Below are positions 1 to 9,273 of a stretch of 64,000 nt of DNA, one piece after another; within the stretch, counting starts at the first letter, position 1, and every line of letters starts with the position of its first letter. The DNA comes from Caballeronia glathei (GTDB taxonomy: Bacteria; Pseudomonadota; Gammaproteobacteria; Burkholderiales; Burkholderiaceae). Where the stretch lies: positions 62,001-126,000 of the forward strand of contig NZ_JFHC01000008.1 in the NCBI RefSeq assembly GCF_000698595.1, in the 5' to 3' direction. Both the position numbers and the translations under genes were made by a program. Below the pieces are notes generated by a model. It saw nothing but the letters and a program-made list of their open reading frames with translations. It did not search any database and was not told where the DNA came from.

Positions 1-868
1 TCCGGTTATCGCCGAGACGTTCACCGAAGCATCCGATGTGCTGGCACGCGACGTGTCCCGCCTCGATGACGCCGGCGCACTGCGCTCGACGGTCGCGGTG
101 CAGATCGCGCTCCTCGTCGCGGGCGTCGCGGCCACGCGCGCGCTCTGCGCCGAAGGCATCGGACCGGATGCGGTCGCGGGCCTCTCGGTGGGCGCGTACG
201 GCGCGGCGGTCGCGTGCGGCTCGATTGCATTCGACGACGCCCTGCGCCTCGTTCAGCTGCGCGCGCAACTGATGGAGCAGGCGTATCCGTCGGGCTACGG
301 GATGCTTGCCGTCGTCGGACTGAACGAGCGCGAGATCGGGCGCGCGATCAGCGAGAGCGGCGCGAAGGCGTATATCGGCAATCTGAACGCGCCGCGCCAG
401 ATCGTCGTATCCGGCAGCGACTCCGCGCTCGAGCGCGTGCGGCAGCGCGTCATCGCAAGCGGTGCGCGCAAGGCCGAGCGGCTCACGGTGAACGTGCCTT
501 CGCATTGCGAACTGCTCGACGATGCCGCGCAGCAACTGATCGCAGCCGCCGCGAAGATCGGCTTCGCGGCGCCGCGCATTCCCTACATCGGCAATCGGGG
601 CGCGCGCGTGCTGCGCACGGCCGAGGCCGTGCGCGACGACCTCGCGACGAACCTTCGCTATCCGGTGCGCTGGCACGACGCAACGGTCGTGCTGCGCGAA
701 CTCGGTGTACGCGTCATGGTCGAGATGCCGCCCGGGCACACGCTGAGCCAGCTTGCGGCCGAAGCGTTGTGCGAAGGATCGCCGATCGCGGCGATCGCGG
801 TGGAACAGTCGTCGATCGGCGATGCCGCCGCGCGCATCAGAGCGGAATGCACGCGTAACGCCGACTGA
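1..868 (+). CDS. mdcH: Malonate decarboxylase subunit epsilon (malonyl transferase), 5'-truncated by window edge
   Basis: The reading frame is open from the first bases (frame 2) and ends at TGA 866-868, so the start lies outside the window. The protein is an acyl-transferase of the FabD/MdcH family. The nucleophile elbow GLSVGAYG is visible, followed by a stretch ending LMEQAYPSGYGM that resembles MdcH more than housekeeping FabD. A late PGH motif (EMPPGHTLSQL) also fits malonyl transferases. In malonate decarboxylase, MdcH loads malonyl groups onto the acyl-carrier subunit MdcC during malonate breakdown. The partner mdc genes would lie upstream, outside the window. FabD is the alternative; the Mdc call rests on remembered motif similarity. 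Confidence 0.8.
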   Translation, partial: PVIAETFTEASDVLARDVSRLDDAGALRSTVAVQIALLVAGVAATRALCAEGIGPDAVAGLSVGAYGAAVACGSIAFDDALRLVQLRAQLMEQAYPSGYGMLAVVGLNEREIGRAISESGAKAYIGNLNAPRQIVVSGSDSALERVRQRVIASGARKAERLTVNVPSHCELLDDAAQQLIAAAAKIGFAAPRIPYIGNRGARVLRTAEAVRDDLATNLRYPVRWHDATVVLRELGVRVMVEMPPGHTLSQLAAEALCEGSPIAAIAVEQSSIGDAAARIRAECTRNAD

Positions 869-1182
869 AACGCACTGCCCCGACCGGCGCGCCACCTGCG
901 CGCGCACCGGTTGCAACACGCCTTCCACGACTGAACCGGTCCGTCACCTCGTCGCTTTGAGCCCGTTCGCGGCTCGCCTTCCTTCGTTTGCTAACATATG
1001 CCTTACTGAATTCGCAAAAGACAGGCACGACATCGGCCGCCGGATTCGACGCGCGCGATGCGTCGCGAAATAGGAATTTTCCGGTAGTGCTTCCCTCTGC
1101 TTGTGTCGACCATTCCGCGCTGGCCCGCGAGAACACCTCGCGCACGCCGGTAAAGACACTTTCCAACACAGGTAGGCTCACA
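869..1182. other. Intergenic region with no gene, probable promoter region of the M48 protease
   Basis: These 314 bases separate the mdcH stop from the M48 lipoprotein start. No convincing ORF or strong hairpin was seen. An AT-richer patch around 985-1000 (TTTGCTAACATATG) could hold a -10 element but has no good -35 partner. The M48 frame stays open back to 988, but the lipoprotein signal at 1183 argues that the upstream part is not translated. Confidence 0.4.
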
Positions 1183-1932
1183 ATGAAACTGAATCGTTTC
1201 CTTCTCGCGGCATCGACGTGCGCGATGCTCGCCGGCTGCGCCGGCATGGACCCCAACGCGCTCGTGCAGTCGGGCCAGCTCGCGACGCAGGCGGCCATGC
1301 TCTCCGACGCCGACGTGCGCGCGCTCTCCGACAAGTCGTGCGCGCAACTGGACAGCGAAAACCAGATCGCCCCCGCGAACAGCCCGTACGCGCAGCGGCT
1401 CGACAAGATCGCCGCGCAACTGGGCAACAACATCAACGGCGTGCCGGTCGTCTACAAGGTCTATCTCACGAAGGACGTCAACGCATGGGCGATGGGCAAC
1501 GGCTGCGTGCGCGTCTACAGCGGCCTGATGGACATGATGAACGACGACGAAGTGCGCGGCGTTGTCGGTCATGAAATGGGGCATGTGGCGCTCGGCCACA
1601 CGAAGAAGGCGATGCAGGTCGCGTATGGGACGTCCGCAGTGCGCTCGGTCGCGGCGTCGGGAACCGGCATGATCGCGAGCCTGTCCGCGTCGCAGCTCGG
1701 CGATCTGTCCGAGAAATTCGTCAACGCGCAGTTCTCGCAGACGCAGGAAACCGCCGCCGACGATTATTCGTTCGACATGCAGAAGAAAAAGGGACTCGAT
1801 CCGTCCGGTCTCGTGACGGCGTTCAACAAGCTCGCGCAGAAAGACGGCGGCACGTCGAGCCTGCTCAGCTCGCACCCGGCATCGCCGGCGCGAGCCAAGC
1901 ACATTCAGGATCGGATTGCTTCGGGTAAGTAA
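1183..1932 (+). CDS. M48 family metallopeptidase lipoprotein (LoiP/YggG-like)
   Basis: 249-residue zinc protease. The start was placed at ATG 1183 because it opens a clear lipoprotein signal peptide (MKLNRFLLAAS, lipobox LAGC with Cys19), although the frame is open upstream. The zinc motif HEMGH lies at residues 130-134 and the third ligand is probably E189 in QETAADDYSF, as in the M48 family. The protein is therefore expected at the periplasmic face of a membrane, like LoiP or BepA of E. coli, where such enzymes act in envelope quality control. It lacks the TPR repeats of BepA, so the short LoiP type is the better match. A strong terminator follows directly. The substrate is unknown. Confidence 0.88.
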   Translation: MKLNRFLLAASTCAMLAGCAGMDPNALVQSGQLATQAAMLSDADVRALSDKSCAQLDSENQIAPANSPYAQRLDKIAAQLGNNINGVPVVYKVYLTKDVNAWAMGNGCVRVYSGLMDMMNDDEVRGVVGHEMGHVALGHTKKAMQVAYGTSAVRSVAASGTGMIASLSASQLGDLSEKFVNAQFSQTQETAADDYSFDMQKKKGLDPSGLVTAFNKLAQKDGGTSSLLSSHPASPARAKHIQDRIASGK

Positions 1933-1966
1933 TCGGACGCGATAAGCGGTCGCGAACCCATAAACA

Positions 1967-2000
1967 AAAACCCCGCAGAGCCTTGACTCTGCGGGGTTCT
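1967..2000. terminator. Bidirectional intrinsic terminator
   Basis: A perfect 12-bp stem, AACCCCGCAGAG (1969-1980) with CTCTGCGGGGTT (1987-1998), and a 6-nt loop. It sits between the M48 gene and the tRNA-Ser gene, which converge on it, so it can end both transcripts. Confidence 0.9.
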
Positions 2001-2012
2001 CTCTGCCATCGC

Positions 2013-2106
2013 TGGCGGAGACGGAGGGATTCGAACCCTCGATCCAGGTTTTGGCCCAGATGCTCCCTTAGCAGGGGAGTGCCTTCGACCTCTCGGCCAC
2101 GTCTCC
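2013..2106 (-). tRNA. tRNA-Ser, anticodon GCU
   Basis: Reading the minus strand gives a complete class II tRNA. The acceptor arm GGAGACG (2106-2100) pairs with CGTCTCC (2023-2017), followed by discriminator G and an encoded CCA (2015-2013). The anticodon loop CTGCTAA carries GCT, decoding AGC/AGU serine codons. A long variable arm and the T-loop GGTTCGAATCC are present, as expected for tRNA-Ser. It lies downstream of lysC in the same direction and is followed by a strong terminator. Confidence 0.97.
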
Positions 2107-2262
2107 CAAACTTTCGGTCGCGCAGGGAGTCAGCGCGACGAAGCCAAGATAATAGCGGGTTCGAACGCGCCGGTCAATTTCGCAGACGATTTTTTTCAAC
2201 CATCGAATGCATGCCCTGTGCGTCGAAACCCATCACGGCCGATCGTGACAGTTCGCAACGGT

Positions 2263-2280
2263 GACGGCCCGCGAGCCGTC
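2263..2280. repeat. Short hairpin downstream of lysC
   Basis: GACGGC and GCCGTC arms of 6 bp flank a 6-nt loop, 23 bases after the lysC stop on the minus strand. No T-run follows, so it is at best a weak or factor-dependent transcript end. Confidence 0.35.
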
Positions 2281-2303
2281 ATCGTTGCTTCAGGCAGCCC
2301 GCT

Positions 2304-3554
2304 TCAGGCGCGGTCGAGTTCGAACGCCTTGTGCAGCGCGCGCACTGCGAGCTCGGTGTACTTCTCGTCGATCAGCACCGAGATCTTGATCTCCGAAGTC
2401 GAGATCATCTGGATGTTGATGCCCTCTTCCGACAGCGTGCGGAACATCGTGCTCGCGATCCCCACATGCGAGCGCATGCCCACGCCGACCACCGACACCT
2501 TCGACACCTTCGGGTCGCCCAGCACACGCTCGGCCTTCACGTGGTCCTTCACCTGGCCGTTGAGAATGTCCAGCGCGCGATGATAGTCGCCGCGGCCCAC
2601 GGTGAACGTGAAGTCGGTCTTGCCGTCCACGCTCTGGTTCTGGATGATCATGTCGATGTCGATGTTCGCATCGGCCACCGGGCCCAGGATCTGATACGCG
2701 ACGCCGGGCTTGTCGGGCACACCCATGACGGCGATACGCGCTTCGTCGCGCTGGAACGCGATGCCCGAAATCACTGCTTTTTCCATGTTCTCGTCTTCTT
2801 CAAAAGTAATCAGGGTGCCCGAATGCATTTCCTCTTCGAGCGACATCAGCGGGTCGGTCAGGCTGGAAAGCACCCGCGTCTTCACCTGATATTTGCCGGC
2901 GAATTCAACCGACCGGATCTGCAGCACCTTCGATCCGAGGCTCGCCATTTCCAGCATTTCCTCGAAGGTCACGCGGTCGAGCCGGCGTGCTTCTTCGACC
3001 ACGCGCGGATCGGTGGTATAGACACCGTCCACGTCCGTGTAGATCAGGCATTCGTCCGCATCGAGCGCCGCTGCGATGGCGACGGCCGACGTATCCGAGC
3101 CGCCGCGCCCGAGCGTCGCGATATGGCCATCCGGATCGACGCCCTGAAAGCCCGTGATCACGACGATCTTGCCTGCGTCGAGATCGGCGAGCACGCGCGC
3201 GCCGTCGATTTCGCTGATGCGCGCCTTCGTGAACGCGCTGTCGGTCTTGATCGGCACTTGCCAGCCGGCGTAGCTCACGGCTTCGAGGCCTTCGGCGTGC
3301 AGCGCGATGGCGAGGAGCCCGACGCTCACCTGTTCGCCCGTGGAGGCGATCATGTCGAGTTCGCGCGGCTTGGGGTCCGGCGTGATTTCTTTCGCGAGGC
3401 CGAGCAGGCGGTTCGTTTCGCCGGACATCGCCGAGGGCACGACGACCATCCGGTGGCCGGCCTTGTGCCATTTCGCGACGCGCCTGGCGACGTTCTTGAT
3501 GCGCTCGACCGAGCCCATCGAGGTGCCGCCGTATTTATGTACGATGAGTGCCAT
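2304..3554 (-). CDS. lysC: Aspartate kinase
   Basis: 416-residue aspartokinase catalysing ATP-dependent phosphorylation of L-aspartate, the first step towards lysine, threonine, methionine and diaminopimelate. The N-terminal kinase signature KYGGTSM lies at residues 7-13. The C-terminal third carries two ACT regulatory modules (GVPDKPGVAYQIL and VGVGMRSHVGIASTMF). This is the single-function, about 400-residue type, not the fused kinase-homoserine dehydrogenase. The start is ATG 3554 with no strong Shine-Dalgarno sequence. The gene follows tilS and accA on the same strand, separated by a 363-base leader. Feedback inhibition by lysine and/or threonine is expected from the family but cannot be assigned from sequence alone. 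Confidence 0.96.
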   Translation of the reverse strand: MALIVHKYGGTSMGSVERIKNVARRVAKWHKAGHRMVVVPSAMSGETNRLLGLAKEITPDPKPRELDMIASTGEQVSVGLLAIALHAEGLEAVSYAGWQVPIKTDSAFTKARISEIDGARVLADLDAGKIVVITGFQGVDPDGHIATLGRGGSDTSAVAIAAALDADECLIYTDVDGVYTTDPRVVEEARRLDRVTFEEMLEMASLGSKVLQIRSVEFAGKYQVKTRVLSSLTDPLMSLEEEMHSGTLITFEEDENMEKAVISGIAFQRDEARIAVMGVPDKPGVAYQILGPVADANIDIDMIIQNQSVDGKTDFTFTVGRGDYHRALDILNGQVKDHVKAERVLGDPKVSKVSVVGVGMRSHVGIASTMFRTLSEEGINIQMISTSEIKISVLIDEKYTELAVRALHKAFELDRA

Positions 3555-3917
3555 TGTCGTTTTGAACTGGAGGGAAAACCGCGCTGAAGCGCTACTTGCG
3601 TTGCGATCGACGACTTCTGGGTGGCGTTGAAATTAGCAACAAAAACAAGGATGCCGCTCGCGCGAGTGCTCGTGTGAGTCTTCGCAGGAAAGTGCGGTTC
3701 CGGCGGCAAAAAACGCGTCTTTTGGACGGAAATGCTGCGCAAAACGCACGGCGGACAAACGAGTAAACGTACCCGATCGGGGCTCAAAACACAAGCCGAA
3801 ACGGGCTTGGGAGGCCGCTTGCGATTTGCTTCGCGGCCCGGTTTCGGCCACTGCGCGCCGCCGTTGCGGGCGCCCGTTGCGCATTGCGCAAATCAGCACG
3901 CGATCATCGCACAATGC
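3555..3917. other. lysC leader / tilS-lysC intergenic region, no gene
   Basis: 363 bases between the tilS stop and the lysC start. On the minus strand, CAAGCC and GGCTTG form a 6-bp stem followed by TGTTTTG (around 3808-3790), a possible weak terminator for tilS. No convincing sigma-70 promoter was recognised. The architecture of a lysine riboswitch was not seen. Long shadow frames here have no recognisable protein content. Confidence 0.4.
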
Positions 3918-5396
3918 TCACGCAAGCAGCAGGTCCGGCCGCCAGACGATGCGCCGGCAAGGTCCGTGCGTGCCGGAGACCGCGTCTCGATTCACGCCGA
4001 TCAGGGGCACGAACAGCAGTGCGTCGCCGATGAACACGAGCGGCACGTCACGCTTCCAGGCCGGCACGCCGCGCTCCTGAAAGAGATTCTTGAGCGTGCG
4101 GCCCGGCGCGCCCGCGGCGAGCCGCATCCGCTCCCCGCCCGCACGCGAACGCGCGCTGAGCGGCGCGGCGCGCAGCACGCTTTCGGCGATCGCGTCGCTG
4201 GAAGCATTGGTATCTGCGGCATCTGCAGCGTCCACGGGTTCGAACACGAGCGTGCCGCGCCATTGCGGCAGATGCCACACCTCTTCGCCCGCCCATTGCA
4301 ATTCGACCGGCGCTCTCGCAATGGCCGCGCCTTCGTCGAGATCCGGCGCATCGGCGCTGTCGCCTGCCTCCCAGTAGACCGCGCCGCGGTACGCGCGCAG
4401 GCAATGCCCCGCGTGGTCGATCCGCAGCGCATGGCCGTCGCGCGCGCTGCCTGCGTCGCGCAACTGGCGCAGCATGTCGGCGATGCGCGCCGTCGATGCC
4501 GCCGGCAGCCCGCACAGGCGCGTCCAGTAGCGCAGCAGATTGATTGCGCGCTCGTCGTCGAAAGCGAGCAGCGCGTCGAGCGCGAGGGCGCCCTCCTCGT
4601 CGCGATGGTCCCGCCGGGCGCCCGCAAGATCGATGCGCGCGAGGTCGTCGAGCAGACGCTGCGCCGACGCCGCGTGCGACGCCGTGCGCGCGAGCGCATC
4701 GCGAAAACCGGGGAAGTGCACGGCGAGCACGGGCAGCACCTCGTGCCGCAATGCGTTGCGCGCATAACGCGTATCGAGATTCGAGTCGTCGTCGATCCAG
4801 TTCAGGTCGCGCTCGTGCGCGTATTGCTCGAGCTGCGCGCGCAGCAACTCGAGCAGCGGGCGCACGCGCGGTACCGGCAGCGCACCGTCGAGCGTCTGCG
4901 GCGCCATCGCGGCGAGCCCCGCCACGCCCGCCCCGCGCAGCAGTTGCAGCAGCACCGTTTCGGCCTGGTCGTCCGCGTGATGCGCGAGCCAGAGGGCAGC
5001 TGCGCCATGCTCGGCGCAAAGCTCGTCGAGCGCGCGATAGCGCGCATCGCGCGCGGCCGCTTCGAGGCTCTCGCCACCCGCGCGCACCACGTCGACATTG
5101 CGCGCGGCAAAGCGCACGCCGAGCGAATCGGCGAATGCCTCGCCATGCGCGGCCCACGCATCGGCATTCGGACTGAGGCCGTGGTGCACGTGCAGCGCGA
5201 CAACGCGCGCGGCGCCCGCGCAGCGCACGGCCGCATCGAGCAGCACGGTCGAATCGAGGCCGCCGCTCAGGGCAACCGCGAACGTCGAATCGGGGGCGCC
5301 CGGCACGCGACCGAGCGCCGCGCGCACCGCCTCGATCACGAGGCGGCTGGCGGGAGTATCGGTGTCGGAAGTCACGGTAGAGGTGGGCGGATGCAA
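3918..5396 (-). CDS. tilS: tRNA(Ile)-lysidine synthase
   Basis: 492-residue N-type ATP pyrophosphatase that converts the wobble C34 of the CAU-anticodon tRNA-Ile to lysidine so that it reads AUA. The PP-loop SGGLDST is at residues 44-50, and HHADDQAETVLLQLLRG, a conserved TilS segment, follows. The C-terminal part, with LKNLFQERGVPAWKRD, matches the TilS C-terminal domain. The longest frame starts at TTG 5396; GTG 5375 is an alternative start, and both keep the PP-loop. The gene lies 22 bases after accA and is probably cotranscribed with it. Confidence 0.93.
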   Translation of the reverse strand: MHPPTSTVTSDTDTPASRLVIEAVRAALGRVPGAPDSTFAVALSGGLDSTVLLDAAVRCAGAARVVALHVHHGLSPNADAWAAHGEAFADSLGVRFAARNVDVVRAGGESLEAAARDARYRALDELCAEHGAAALWLAHHADDQAETVLLQLLRGAGVAGLAAMAPQTLDGALPVPRVRPLLELLRAQLEQYAHERDLNWIDDDSNLDTRYARNALRHEVLPVLAVHFPGFRDALARTASHAASAQRLLDDLARIDLAGARRDHRDEEGALALDALLAFDDERAINLLRYWTRLCGLPAASTARIADMLRQLRDAGSARDGHALRIDHAGHCLRAYRGAVYWEAGDSADAPDLDEGAAIARAPVELQWAGEEVWHLPQWRGTLVFEPVDAADAADTNASSDAIAESVLRAAPLSARSRAGGERMRLAAGAPGRTLKNLFQERGVPAWKRDVPLVFIGDALLFVPLIGVNRDAVSGTHGPCRRIVWRPDLLLA

Positions 5397-5418
5397 CCCG
5401 CCGGTGAAAAGGCGCCGT

Positions 5419-6390
5419 TCAGGCGCCCGGTAGCGTTTCCTTGAACTTGCCGTAGGCCATCAGCTTCTCGAAGCGGCGCTCGCGCAGATCCGGCACGCTC
5501 ATGCCGTGGAACTGGCGCAGCGAGTCGGCGAGCGCGCGGCGCAAGAGCGCGGCCATGCCTTTCGGATCGCGATGCGCGCCGCCGAGCGGCTCGTTCACGA
5601 TCTTGTCGATGAGATTGAGCGCCTTCAGGCGATGCGCCGTCAGCCCGAGCGCCTCGGCCGCTTCGGGCGCCTTCGCCGCGCTCTTCCACAGGATCGACGC
5701 GCAGCCTTCGGGCGAGATCACCGAGTAGGTGGAGAACTGCAGCATCAGCACGCTGTCGGCGACGGCGACCGCGAGCGCGCCGCCCGAGCCGCCTTCGCCG
5801 ATGATCGTCGTGATGATCGGCGTCTTGAGCTCGGCCATCACGTACAGATTGCGCCCGATCGCTTCCGACTGCCCGCGCTCTTCCGCGCCGATGCCCGGAT
5901 ACGCGCCGGGCGTGTCGACGAACGTGAAGATCGGCAAGCCGAACTTCTCGGCAAGGCGCATCAGCCGCTCGGCCTTGCGATAGCCTTCCGGACGCGGCAT
6001 GCCGAAATTGCGCAGCGCGCGCTCCTTCGTGTCGCGGCCCTTCTGATGGCCGATCACCATGCACGGCTGGCCGTTGAAGCGCGCGAAACCGCCGACGATC
6101 GCGAGATCGTCCGCGAACGAGCGGTCGCCATGCAGCTCGTGGAAATCGGTGAAGAGTTCGCTCACGTAGTCGAGCGTATAGGGACGCTGCGGGTGACGCG
6201 CGATCTGCGAAACCTGCCAGGGCGAGAGGTTCGCGTAGAGATCCTTCGTGAGCTGCTGGCTCTTCTTCGACAGCCGCTCGATTTCTTCCGAAATATCGAC
6301 AGCGGAATCGTCCTGAACGAAGCGCAATTCTTCAATCTTCGCCTCGAGTTCAGCGATCGGCTGCTCGAAATCCAGAAACGTGGTCTTCAT
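5419..6390 (-). CDS. accA: Acetyl-CoA carboxylase carboxyltransferase subunit alpha
   Basis: 323-residue alpha subunit of the carboxyltransferase half of acetyl-CoA carboxylase, which with AccD moves the carboxyl group from biotin to acetyl-CoA to make malonyl-CoA for fatty acid synthesis. The N-terminus [16 protein letters not shown] and the internal [10 protein letters not shown] glycine loop are typical. ATG 6390 was chosen over ATG 6411: it restores the usual AccA N-terminus and has AGGA about ten bases upstream, while the earlier ATG has no ribosome site. A candidate promoter lies at 6462-6500. tilS follows after 28 bases with the same orientation. Confidence 0.96.
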   Translation of the reverse strand: MKTTFLDFEQPIAELEAKIEELRFVQDDSAVDISEEIERLSKKSQQLTKDLYANLSPWQVSQIARHPQRPYTLDYVSELFTDFHELHGDRSFADDLAIVGGFARFNGQPCMVIGHQKGRDTKERALRNFGMPRPEGYRKAERLMRLAEKFGLPIFTFVDTPGAYPGIGAEERGQSEAIGRNLYVMAELKTPIITTIIGEGGSGGALAVAVADSVLMLQFSTYSVISPEGCASILWKSAAKAPEAAEALGLTAHRLKALNLIDKIVNEPLGGAHRDPKGMAALLRRALADSLRQFHGMSVPDLRERRFEKLMAYGKFKETLPGA

Positions 6391-6461
6391 TTGTTCGAAT
6401 CCTAGGGGCATCGGGCAGCGCGTATTCTAACCGCGCCGGTCCCGGACAAAGTCGGGTCGCA

Positions 6462-6500
6462 ACTATCAATTATAAGATAACGATAGCGGCTGCCGCCGCT
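6462..6500 (-). promoter_or_regulatory. Candidate accA promoter
   Basis: A consensus -10 TATAAT is read on the minus strand at 6474-6469, about 80 bases before the accA start, in a locally AT-rich patch of otherwise GC-rich DNA. No good -35 is visible, so the call rests on the -10 and the position. Confidence 0.45.
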
Positions 6501-6509
6501 CGGGTGTTT

Positions 6510-7547
6510 TCAGTGACCCGCGGGCGCCGGATCGAGGCTGCGCCACATGTACCACGTCGCGACCGTGCGCCATGGCTCCCAGTTCGCCGCGACCTCGCGC
6601 GCCTCGCTCCTCGTGACCGGCTCGCCGCTGAAGTAATTGACGCTGATCGCCTGGATGAGGCCGAGGTCGTCGAGCGGCAGCACGTTCGGGCGCGACAGGT
6701 TGAAAATGAGGAACATCTCGGCCGTCCACCGGCCGATGCCGCGAATCTGCGTCAGCTCGCCGATCACGGCTTCGTCTTCCATCGACGTCCAGGCGTCGAC
6801 GTGCAGCGCGCCCGACACGAAGTGCTTGGCGAGGTCGAGAATGTATTCCGACTTGCGCTTCGACAGTCCGCACGCCTGCAGCTTTTCGTGGCCGAGCCGG
6901 ATGAACTGCTGCGGCGCGAGCTTCGCGCAGGCGGACTCGACGCGCTCCCAGATGGTCTGCGCTGCGCGCACTGAAATCTGCTGGCCGACGACCGAGCGCG
7001 CGAGCGTCGTGAACGGATCGTCGCGATTGATCAGGTGAACGGGGCCGAACCTCGGAATCAGCTTCTTCAGGATGCGATCGCGTTTCACGAGATCGGCGCA
7101 TGCCTTGTCCCAGTACTCGGGCCGCGTGACCTCGGGCGCGAGTCCGCCGATCTGCACGGGCACGGCCGCGTCGGTCGTGACCGCGCGCGACTTGCGCACG
7201 AGCTCGCCCTCGTGCTGCGGATCGGGCACGAGCGCCTGGGCCGGCGCGCCGTCATCGGCGGCAAGGGCGCCGTTGGCCTTCCTGCGCGATACGGGCACCT
7301 GCGCCGACACGGGCACCTGCGCCGCGCCCATCTTGCGCACGCGTACCGCGCCATTCGCGCGAGCGGCGCCCGCGACGCCATGAGCCGCGCCCTTCCTCGC
7401 GACGCTCTTCTTCGTCACGTCTGCGGCTGCGCCGTTGACTGCCTTCACTGACGATTTGACCTGCATGCGCCGCGTGCTCTTGGTTGCGGGCGCTGCATTG
7501 CTTGCGGACGCGGCTCGTTTCGCCGGCGTCTTCCTGGCCGTTGCCAT
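6510..7547 (-). CDS. DNA-3-methyladenine glycosylase II family protein (HhH-GPD)
   Basis: 345 residues. Residues about 140-340 form an HhH-GPD glycosylase domain: SVVGQQIS (185-192), the helix-hairpin-helix LTQIRGIGRWTAEMF (265-279), and the putative catalytic aspartate D294 in PLDDLGL. This is the AlkA/Mag type, which removes alkylated purines in base excision repair. There is no sign of the Ada-like or AlkA N-terminal fold. Instead the first 110 or so residues are Ala/Lys/Arg-rich low-complexity sequence with a QVPVS duplication (77-81 and 83-87), probably disordered and DNA-contacting. Whether ATG 7547 or an internal start is used in vivo is uncertain, but the long frame has coding character in line with its neighbours. 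Confidence 0.88.
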   Translation of the reverse strand: MATARKTPAKRAASASNAAPATKSTRRMQVKSSVKAVNGAAADVTKKSVARKGAAHGVAGAARANGAVRVRKMGAAQVPVSAQVPVSRRKANGALAADDGAPAQALVPDPQHEGELVRKSRAVTTDAAVPVQIGGLAPEVTRPEYWDKACADLVKRDRILKKLIPRFGPVHLINRDDPFTTLARSVVGQQISVRAAQTIWERVESACAKLAPQQFIRLGHEKLQACGLSKRKSEYILDLAKHFVSGALHVDAWTSMEDEAVIGELTQIRGIGRWTAEMFLIFNLSRPNVLPLDDLGLIQAISVNYFSGEPVTRSEAREVAANWEPWRTVATWYMWRSLDPAPAGH

Positions 7548-7594
7548 CTTGCCTCCTGCCTGGCGAGTCGATTAGAGGGTTTGAAGGGCGGCAT

Positions 7595-8992
7595 TCATAC
7601 GCGGCGCCATTCGGTCGACCCACCCGGTTTGTCTTCGAGCGCAATACCGGCTTCGAGCAACTCGGCGCGAATCCGGTCCGCTTCGGCATAGTTCTTCGCC
7701 TGCTTCGCCGCGGCGCGAGCAGCGATCTTCTCTTCGATCTCGGCGCCCGTCATGCCGCCCGCATCGCCCGTGCCCGCCGCCTGCTGAAGGAACGCGCGCG
7801 GCTCGCGCCCGAGCAGCCCGAGCACGGCGGCCAGCCCCTTCAACTGCCGGGCAAGCGCGGCGTCGCGCGTGCGGTTCACTTCGCTTGCGAGATCGAACAG
7901 CACCGACACGGCGACCGGCGTGTTGAAGTCGTCGTTCATCGCCACATGGAAACGCTGCGCGTTTGCTTCGTTCCAGTCAAGCGGCTGATTGTCCGGCTGG
8001 ACATCCTTGAGCGCCGTGTATAGGCGCGTCAGGGCGCCGCGGGCGTCGTCGATATGCACGTCGCTGTAGTTGAGCGGCGACCGGTAGTGCGCCCGCGCGA
8101 TGAAGAAGCGCACGACTTCCGCGTCGAACCGCGCGAGGACTTCACGGATCGTGAAGAAGTTGCCGAGCGATTTCGACATCTTCTCGTTGTCGATCTGCAC
8201 GTAGCCGTTGTGCATCCAGTAGTTCACGAACGGCTTGCCGGTCGCGCCCTCGCTCTGTGCGATCTCGTTCTCGTGGTGCGGGAATTGCAGATCCTGCCCG
8301 CCTCCGTGGATGTCGAACTGATCGCCGAGCAGCGTGCAGCCCATCGCCGAACATTCGATGTGCCAGCCCGGGCGGCCGCGCCCGAAGCGCGAGTCCCAGC
8401 CGGTGTCGGCGGGTTCGTCGGGCTTCGCCTGCTTCCACAGCACGAAGTCGAGCGGATCTTCCTTCGCATCATTGGCCGCGACCCGCTCGCCCGCGCGCAG
8501 GTCCTCCAGCGACTTGCCCGAGAGCTTGCCGTAGCCCGCGAACTTGCGCACCGCGTAGTTCACGTCGCCGTCCTTCGCCTGATACGCGTAGCCGTTCGCC
8601 TCGAGCATGTCGATCATGCCGAGCATCTGCGGAATGAAGTCGGTCGCGCGCGGTTCGAGATCGGGACGCGCCACGCCGAGCGCATCCGCGTCCTCGTGCA
8701 TGGCCTGCGTGAAGCGCCCGGTGAGCGCCTTGATCGGCTCGCCGTTCTCGACGGCGCGGCGAATGATCTTGTCGTCGATGTCGGTAATGTTGCGCACGTA
8801 GGTCACCTTGTACCCGAGCGTGCGCAGCCACCGCTGCACGATGTCGAACACGACCATCACGCGCGCATGTCCGATGTGACAGTAGTCGTACACCGTCATT
8901 CCACAGACGTACATGCGCACCTCGCCTGCGCGAAGCGGCACGAAAGATTGCTTGTCACGCGCGAGCGTGTTGTAGATGCGCAGTGAATTCAT
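7595..8992 (-). CDS. cysS: Cysteine--tRNA ligase
   Basis: 465-residue class I synthetase charging tRNA-Cys. It has the zinc ligand Cys30, the HIGH motif CHIGHARV (HIGH at 39-42) and the [10 protein letters not shown] loop near residue 268. ATG 8992 was chosen because [10 protein letters not shown] is the usual CysS opening; the frame is open 32 codons further upstream without a family-like sequence. The gene runs divergently from the TPR gene, and the 281-base interval between them (8993-9273) contains a small CCCTCG/CGAGGG hairpin at 9137-9156 and probably both promoters. The glycosylase gene follows on the same strand. Confidence 0.96.
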   Translation of the reverse strand: MNSLRIYNTLARDKQSFVPLRAGEVRMYVCGMTVYDYCHIGHARVMVVFDIVQRWLRTLGYKVTYVRNITDIDDKIIRRAVENGEPIKALTGRFTQAMHEDADALGVARPDLEPRATDFIPQMLGMIDMLEANGYAYQAKDGDVNYAVRKFAGYGKLSGKSLEDLRAGERVAANDAKEDPLDFVLWKQAKPDEPADTGWDSRFGRGRPGWHIECSAMGCTLLGDQFDIHGGGQDLQFPHHENEIAQSEGATGKPFVNYWMHNGYVQIDNEKMSKSLGNFFTIREVLARFDAEVVRFFIARAHYRSPLNYSDVHIDDARGALTRLYTALKDVQPDNQPLDWNEANAQRFHVAMNDDFNTPVAVSVLFDLASEVNRTRDAALARQLKGLAAVLGLLGREPRAFLQQAAGTGDAGGMTGAEIEEKIAARAAAKQAKNYAEADRIRAELLEAGIALEDKPGGSTEWRRV

Positions 8993-9273
8993 AGAAGACG
9001 GTGCGTGGGTCGGAAAACATCCGTGTCTTTGTGTCGCTGAATCACGTGTTAGCAGAAACGGTGCGAAGACCCAAGATACGCTTTGCAACGAGGGAAGATG
9101 AACCCTGAAACAAAGTGCCGCGGATCAGGCGCGCCGCCCTCGCAAAAACACGAGGGTCACGCTGCGAGCAAGACGGAGACGACCACGAGTGGCGTAAAGA
9201 CAGTCTGGCGTTCGACGGAACGTGCAGACCTTTTGTTAGAATGGGTCGGAGTATAACATCCAGACTTGAGCCT

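Noticed and set aside
3555-3917. Possible lysine riboswitch ahead of lysC
   Set aside because: Only a 6-bp stem was seen; the conserved multi-helix architecture of the lysine riboswitch was not recognised.
3732-5444. 570-codon plus-strand frame opposite tilS
   Set aside because: Arg/His-rich with no recognisable features; the minus strand encodes clear TilS.
9137-9156. CCCTCG/CGAGGG hairpin between cysS and the TPR gene
   Set aside because: Short 6-bp stem without U-tract or link to a gene end; not strong enough to call.
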